The notes below the pieces were generated by a model. It was not told the origin of the DNA. It made no database searches and saw nothing but the letters and a program-made list of their open reading frames with translations. Below, one piece after another: positions 6,971 to 9,724 of a DNA stretch of 9,724 nt. The translations under genes were made by a program, and so were the position numbers. This DNA comes from an uncultured Granulosicoccaceae bacterium (GTDB lineage: Bacteria > Pseudomonadota > Gammaproteobacteria > JABXHR01). The stretch spans positions 1 through 9,724 of the forward strand of contig CAKZUS010000353.1 of the NCBI GenBank assembly GCA_937921805.1, in the 5' to 3' direction. Every line of letters begins with the position of its first letter. The stretch's first letter is position 1.

Positions 6971-6983
6971 ACGCAAATTGCGT
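6971..6983. repeat. 13-bp palindrome in the mnmG upstream region
   Basis: ACGCAAATTGCGT is a perfect palindrome of two 6-bp half-sites with a one-base centre. The inner half-site CGCAA/TTGCG also forms the arms of the palindrome at 2717-2730, there with a 4-bp centre. It lies about 66 bp upstream of the mnmG start. An operator role is possible but not shown. Confidence 0.4.
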
Positions 6984-7060
6984 TCGTAGGCGGCCTGCAT
7001 CAGGCACATTTTCAACACAATGCGGGCGTATTTTTGCGAATCGGTATCTTTTGTGCTGTG

Positions 7061-7080
7061 CCTTGATGCGCCTTGATGCG
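7061..7080. repeat. Tandem 10-bp direct repeat
   Basis: Two adjacent perfect copies of CCTTGATGCG lie 17 bp upstream of the plus-strand start codon. Ten base pairs is about one helical turn, so two proteins could bind on the same face. A slippage duplication is the simpler explanation. Confidence 0.55.
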
Positions 7081-7097
7081 CGTAACCCCTGGCGATA

Positions 7098-8300
7098 ATG
7101 CGTAAAGACATCCCACTACATGAGTATCAGCGCGAGGTTGATCGCGCCTCTGCGGCACCGTCAGCACTGAAGCTCGGCTTTCGGTCCCAAGAAATCGAGT
7201 CAGAATATCTGCTTCAGCTCAGCGCTACGCATATCGTCGGCAAGCAAGCTATTGCCCTGGTGGCATTATTTTGCCTCTTCTTATTTGGTGTCTGGGAGCT
7301 GATCATGCGCAGCGCCCCCATCAGCGACACCGTCTTGATGATTCGGCTGGTCACATCATTGCCGCTATGCGCGCTCATTTGTGTGCTATACCTGCGCCCA
7401 CAAGCCCTACGCCAGCAAGAGCTGATTAGTCTGACGCTGATTAGTATCAGTTTGGGGGGGCAGTTCGGGTCATTGCTCAACGACGACAATGCCGCCCTGC
7501 CAGGAATTATTACACTGGTCTTTTGCAATACGTTGATTTTCCTACTGACGGGCCTATTGTTTTGGCGCAAGCTCGTCGTGGCCTTGATCATGAACTTGTC
7601 GCACTTCGCGATATTGGTGTATTTCGACGTCAACTTCGGCCTCGTGCTCATCAGCATGATGTTGCAGGGCGTATTCGTCATTGCCGGTCTCTACCATAGC
7701 CTCTACGTCGAGCGCATTGCGCGCGAGAACTTTCTTCGCGGCAAACTGCTGACGGGTCTTACGGCCCTAGAGACGCGCAGCGGACTGTGGAATCGACATA
7801 ATTTTGACCAGCATTTAACCCGCTTGCTAGGGCGTGCGAACCAGGAGCAGGTGCCGTTTGTACTCGGTATTCTCGATGTAGACGAATTTCGCGCCTACAA
7901 CGAACACTACGGGCACCTCGCCGGGGACGAGTGCCTATCGCGCATTGATCAGGTGCTCAAGCACGCCGAGTGTAGCGAGAATGACTTGGTGGTGCGCTTT
8001 GGGGGGAAAGAGTTCATTCTGGTCCTGTGGGATGTGAGCATCGAACAAGCCCACCAGCGCCTGGAGAATATGCTGCACGCGGTGCGCAAACTGCGCATTC
8101 CCCATACCACCTCGTCGGTGCGCCCTTATGTGACGGCCAGCATCGGCGTGGGCGTCTTTGACCCCGCCGCACCGAGCAAGAAATACGACCTACTTCAGTT
8201 GGCTGATCGCTATCTACAACTCGCAAAACACTCGGGGCGGGACTGCGTCCAGAGTGCGCAGCGCACGATCAGCTCGGTGGTAATACACCGCGCCAGCTAG
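7098..8300 (+). CDS. Membrane protein with a degenerate GGDEF domain
   Basis: 400 residues. A cytoplasmic N-terminus (about 1-47) is followed by roughly six membrane helices (about 48-70, 80-99, 108-124, 134-155, 158-175, 181-200). A GGDEF-type domain starts at ETRSGLWNRHNFDQHL (225-240). ILDVDEF (258-264) supplies the first metal aspartate Asp260. AYNEHYGHLAGDE (266-278) keeps the guanine-binding Asn268 and Asp277. The signature is GGKEF (302-306), with lysine where Asp/Glu binds metal, and the I-site RxxD has become SEND (293-296). VTASIGVGVF and AKHSGRDCV complete the fold. Known diguanylate cyclases need the acidic residue, so this is probably not an active one; a GTP or c-di-GMP sensing or structural role is inference. 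No known sensor domain is recognised, and the start lacks a clear ribosome binding site. Confidence 0.88.
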   Translation: MRKDIPLHEYQREVDRASAAPSALKLGFRSQEIESEYLLQLSATHIVGKQAIALVALFCLFLFGVWELIMRSAPISDTVLMIRLVTSLPLCALICVLYLRPQALRQQELISLTLISISLGGQFGSLLNDDNAALPGIITLVFCNTLIFLLTGLLFWRKLVVALIMNLSHFAILVYFDVNFGLVLISMMLQGVFVIAGLYHSLYVERIARENFLRGKLLTGLTALETRSGLWNRHNFDQHLTRLLGRANQEQVPFVLGILDVDEFRAYNEHYGHLAGDECLSRIDQVLKHAECSENDLVVRFGGKEFILVLWDVSIEQAHQRLENMLHAVRKLRIPHTTSSVRPYVTASIGVGVFDPAAPSKKYDLLQLADRYLQLAKHSGRDCVQSAQRTISSVVIHRAS

Positions 8301-8320
8301 GCAAATCAGCACAAAGCCGA

Positions 8321-8334
8321 TCTAGCAAGCTAGA
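8321..8334. other. Small hairpin downstream of the GGDEF-like gene
   Basis: TCTAGC (8321-8326) and GCTAGA (8329-8334) are perfect inverted arms around AA, 20 nt after the stop codon. Steric limits would leave about 5 bp of stem. GTACGTTCTTTTC follows, so the U-run is late and short. It could be a weak terminator before the next gene, but the stem is short and AT-rich. Confidence 0.25.
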
Positions 8335-8359
8335 GTACGTTCTTTTCATTAGGATGCTC

Positions 8360-9238
8360 ATGCACCCTCTTGCCCTGCGCGGCTATCTGATGGCCGTCAT
8401 AGCCGTGGTGATTCTCTCGCCCGACTCCGTACTCATCCGCCTCGCTGGCGACGCACCGCTGCACATCTCCGCCTTGCGAGGCATCGTTGGAGGGGCTTTG
8501 ATACTGCTGTTTATTTGCATCAGCTCGCGCACTGCACCATGGGGATTATTACGTCCCGTTCTGGCATGGGCACTGCCAATGTCGCTACTGATCACCACGT
8601 CGAACCTCGGTTTTGTGTATGGCATCGTGCACACCAATGCCAGCAATGTCTTAGTCATCATTGCCTTCACCCCTATGGTCAGTGCACTGCTCTCAGCCTG
8701 GTGGCTCAAAGAGCATTTGGCTTTGCGCACGTGGATTGCCGTCATTGTCTGCGCGCTAGGCTTGGCCATTATTTTTCTACAGCCAGTCTCCGGTGGCGAG
8801 CGCCTAGGACTGATCGCGGCGGCCGTTTGTGCCATCACGATGGCGATACAATTTGTAATTGCACGTTTCCTCTCCACCGATAGCAGTATCGCGCTGGTAG
8901 CTGTCGGCAATATCTTCTGCGGCGTGTTAGCTGCTTTGCTGATTCACTTCTGGTCGCTAGGGCCGTATCACTTGGCGCCGGGACCGACACTGCTCATGGT
9001 GCTGGTGGTGGTTCCGGTCAGCTTTGCCTTGATATTCTCGTCAATGCGCTATATCAGCGCGCCCGAGACGGGCTTGATCATGCTGCTGGAGAGCATCCTG
9101 GGCAGCTTGTGGATGTGGGCGATACTCGCCGAGCTTCCGAGCCAAGCCACGCTTATGGGCGGTATGCTCGTTATCGTGACGCTATCATGGCACGGGTGGC
9201 TCACTGTTCGGGCGCATCGACAACTGCACCATCAATAG
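8360..9238 (+). CDS. DMT-superfamily (EamA) transporter
   Basis: About 292 residues, nearly all hydrophobic, with ten predicted helices (about 8-26, 37-54, 66-85, 93-115, 122-140, 148-168, 176-197, 208-228, 235-258, 262-282) arranged as two tandem EamA repeats. Family-like features include LHISALRGIVGGAL (34-47) in the first repeat and VLVIIAFTPMVSALLSAWWLKEHL (97-120), where the lysine-glutamate after helix 4 is typical; ISAPETGLIMLLESILGSLW (232-251) is the matching part of the second. EamA proteins export amino acids, metabolites or other small molecules; the substrate cannot be told here. I chose the ATG at 8360 because AGGA (8351-8354) is 5 nt upstream; the ATG at 8354 overlaps that site and would add two residues. 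Its stop overlaps the ribosome binding site of the next gene. Confidence 0.9.
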   Translation: MHPLALRGYLMAVIAVVILSPDSVLIRLAGDAPLHISALRGIVGGALILLFICISSRTAPWGLLRPVLAWALPMSLLITTSNLGFVYGIVHTNASNVLVIIAFTPMVSALLSAWWLKEHLALRTWIAVIVCALGLAIIFLQPVSGGERLGLIAAAVCAITMAIQFVIARFLSTDSSIALVAVGNIFCGVLAALLIHFWSLGPYHLAPGPTLLMVLVVVPVSFALIFSSMRYISAPETGLIMLLESILGSLWMWAILAELPSQATLMGGMLVIVTLSWHGWLTVRAHRQLHHQ

Positions 9239-9250
9239 GAGATTCCGTCC

Positions 9251-9466
9251 ATGAGACGAAGCCGTCGCGCCACGATTGACCACAGCGTCCCCTCACCCTG
9301 TGTTGCCATCTGCAATATGGACGCGCAAAATAAATACTGCGTAGGCTGCCTACGCACCTCCCAAGAACTGAGCGATTGGATCACCATGACACGAGAAGAA
9401 AAGCTACAAGTACTCTCTGAGATTGCCACGCGCCGCGCCAGTAGCGGCACGGATCACCATGTTTAG
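9251..9466 (+). CDS. DUF1289-family small four-cysteine protein
   Basis: 71 residues. The core SPCVAICNMDAQNKYCVGC (15-33) has cysteines 17, 21, 30 and 33 in a CxxxC-x8-CxxC pattern. It is followed by LRTSQELSDWITMTREEK (34-51) and VLSEIATRR (54-62), the standard DUF1289 layout (SPC...C...C.GC.RT..E...W...). Function is unknown; a zinc or iron-sulfur site formed by the four cysteines is a reasonable inference. The N-terminus is basic (MRRSRR). The start has an AGGAG site (9237-9241) 9 nt upstream that overlaps the transporter stop, and the 3' end overlaps the next gene by 8 nt, so the three genes are probably co-translated. Confidence 0.9.
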   Translation: MRRSRRATIDHSVPSPCVAICNMDAQNKYCVGCLRTSQELSDWITMTREEKLQVLSEIATRRASSGTDHHV

Positions 9467-9724
9467 TTGGCTGCGGCGCGTGCTCGGCGGCGCCCAAGAC
9501 AGTGAAGCGGCAGCGGGCGAAACAGAGCACTATCAAGGCTATGACATCGTCGCCCGCGTCCAGCCCGAAGGTAGCCAATACCGCTGCGCCGGTACCATCT
9601 CACGAGATGGCGTGAGCGTGCCCTTTGTGCGCGCAGACCTACTCAGCGACCGCAGTCAAGCCGAACAGCACGCCCTGCGCAAAGCCAAACAAATTATTGA
9701 CGAGCAAGGCGAGTCACTACTCCA
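9459..9724 (+). CDS. HlyU-family protein (PF10115 type), N-terminal part, runs off the window
   Basis: 88 complete codons are visible and no stop is reached. The translation starts MFSWLRRVLGG, followed by a short acidic linker. The family core is then YQGYDIVARVQPEGSQYRC (25-43), AGTISRDGV (44-52), PFVRADLLSDRSQAEQHAL (55-73) and RKAKQIIDEQGESL (74-87). This matches the small proteins grouped as HlyU, usually about 90-100 residues, so only a few residues should be missing. The name comes from a proposed transcriptional activator of haemolysin; no DNA-binding motif is evident here, so the regulatory function should not be assumed. The ATG lies within the end of the DUF1289 gene, with only a weak GGA upstream, suggesting translational coupling. 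Confidence 0.85.
   Translation, partial: MFSWLRRVLGGAQDSEAAAGETEHYQGYDIVARVQPEGSQYRCAGTISRDGVSVPFVRADLLSDRSQAEQHALRKAKQIIDEQGESLL

Larger units (their letters stand above)
6901..7102. repeat. 12-bp inverted repeat enclosing the divergent intergenic region
   Basis: CGCATTATCGCC at 6901-6912 is the exact reverse complement of GGCGATAATGCG at 7091-7102; the arms are 178 bp apart. Each arm contains the ATG of the gene reading outward (mnmG on minus, the GGDEF-like gene on plus). The match stops at both edges, so only 12 bp are shared. Each arm also contains GATAAT, a hexamer close to the -10 consensus. The stretch between holds no convincing gene, and I could not identify a reliable -35/-10 pair for either gene. 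Confidence 0.55.

Noticed and set aside
6906..7007. 34-residue N-terminal extension of MnmG
   Set aside because: The protein from the ATG at 6905 already has family length and its Cys47 and Cys277 fall at E. coli positions; the extension has no recognisable similarity.
6906..7097. Possible oriC next to mnmG, as in E. coli
   Set aside because: No TTATCCACA-type DnaA box, no GATC cluster and no AT-rich 13-mers are visible in this short gap.
6905..7111. 68-codon minus-strand ORF whose TAA overlaps the mnmG ATG as TAATG
   Set aside because: It spans the intergenic repeats, overlaps the start of the divergent gene, has no ribosome binding site and no family resemblance. A coupling upstream ORF is possible but unsupported.
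8383..8910. 175-codon minus-strand ORF opposite the DMT transporter
   Set aside because: The plus strand encodes a well-formed ten-helix EamA protein with matching repeats; the antisense frame has no recognisable features.

Overview
The window reads as a chromosomal, origin-side housekeeping segment of a gammaproteobacterium. The evidence is the minus-strand order mnmG-rsmG-parA-parB-atpI-atpB-atpE-atpF-atpH-atpA. This arrangement is familiar from Pseudomonas-like and marine gammaproteobacteria, and proteins such as AtpB, AtpF and MnmG match their Escherichia coli counterparts closely in motifs and length. The exact genus cannot be told from the sequence alone. No rRNA, tRNA, insertion sequence, phage gene or CRISPR array is visible.

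Layout. Positions 1-6905 are one minus-strand block. Reading in the direction of transcription, it starts with mnmG (tRNA wobble modification) and rsmG (16S rRNA methylation), which overlap. Next come parA and parB (chromosome partition), which also overlap. A 97-nt gap (2654-2750, upstream of parB's end) holds a nested inverted repeat and a near-consensus sigma70 promoter. That promoter drives the ATP synthase genes atpI, B, E, F, H and the first 25 codons of atpA, which runs off the left edge. Two RNA-level features within the atp operon look relevant to subunit stoichiometry: a U-rich leader with a strong ribosome binding site before atpE, and a stem-loop between atpE and atpF.

Positions 6906-7097 are a divergent intergenic region with a 13-bp palindrome, a tandem 10-bp repeat and a 12-bp inverted repeat whose arms contain the start codons of both flanking genes. 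To the right, on the plus strand, lie a six-helix membrane protein with a degenerate GGDEF domain (GGKEF, no I-site arginine), a DMT/EamA-type transporter, a small four-cysteine DUF1289 protein and the start of a HlyU-family (PF10115) protein. The last three are packed like an operon.

How they work together: MnmG and RsmG maintain translation, ParAB segregates the origin region, and the atp operon makes the F1Fo ATP synthase. The plus-strand genes are accessory and their joint role, if any, is unknown. The gene content is largely conventional and I do not see a clear undescribed multi-gene system. The best leads are the nested inverted repeat at the atp promoter, the near-leaderless atpI, the degenerate GGDEF protein sitting where mnmE/oriC genes often lie, and the shared start-codon repeat in the divergent region.
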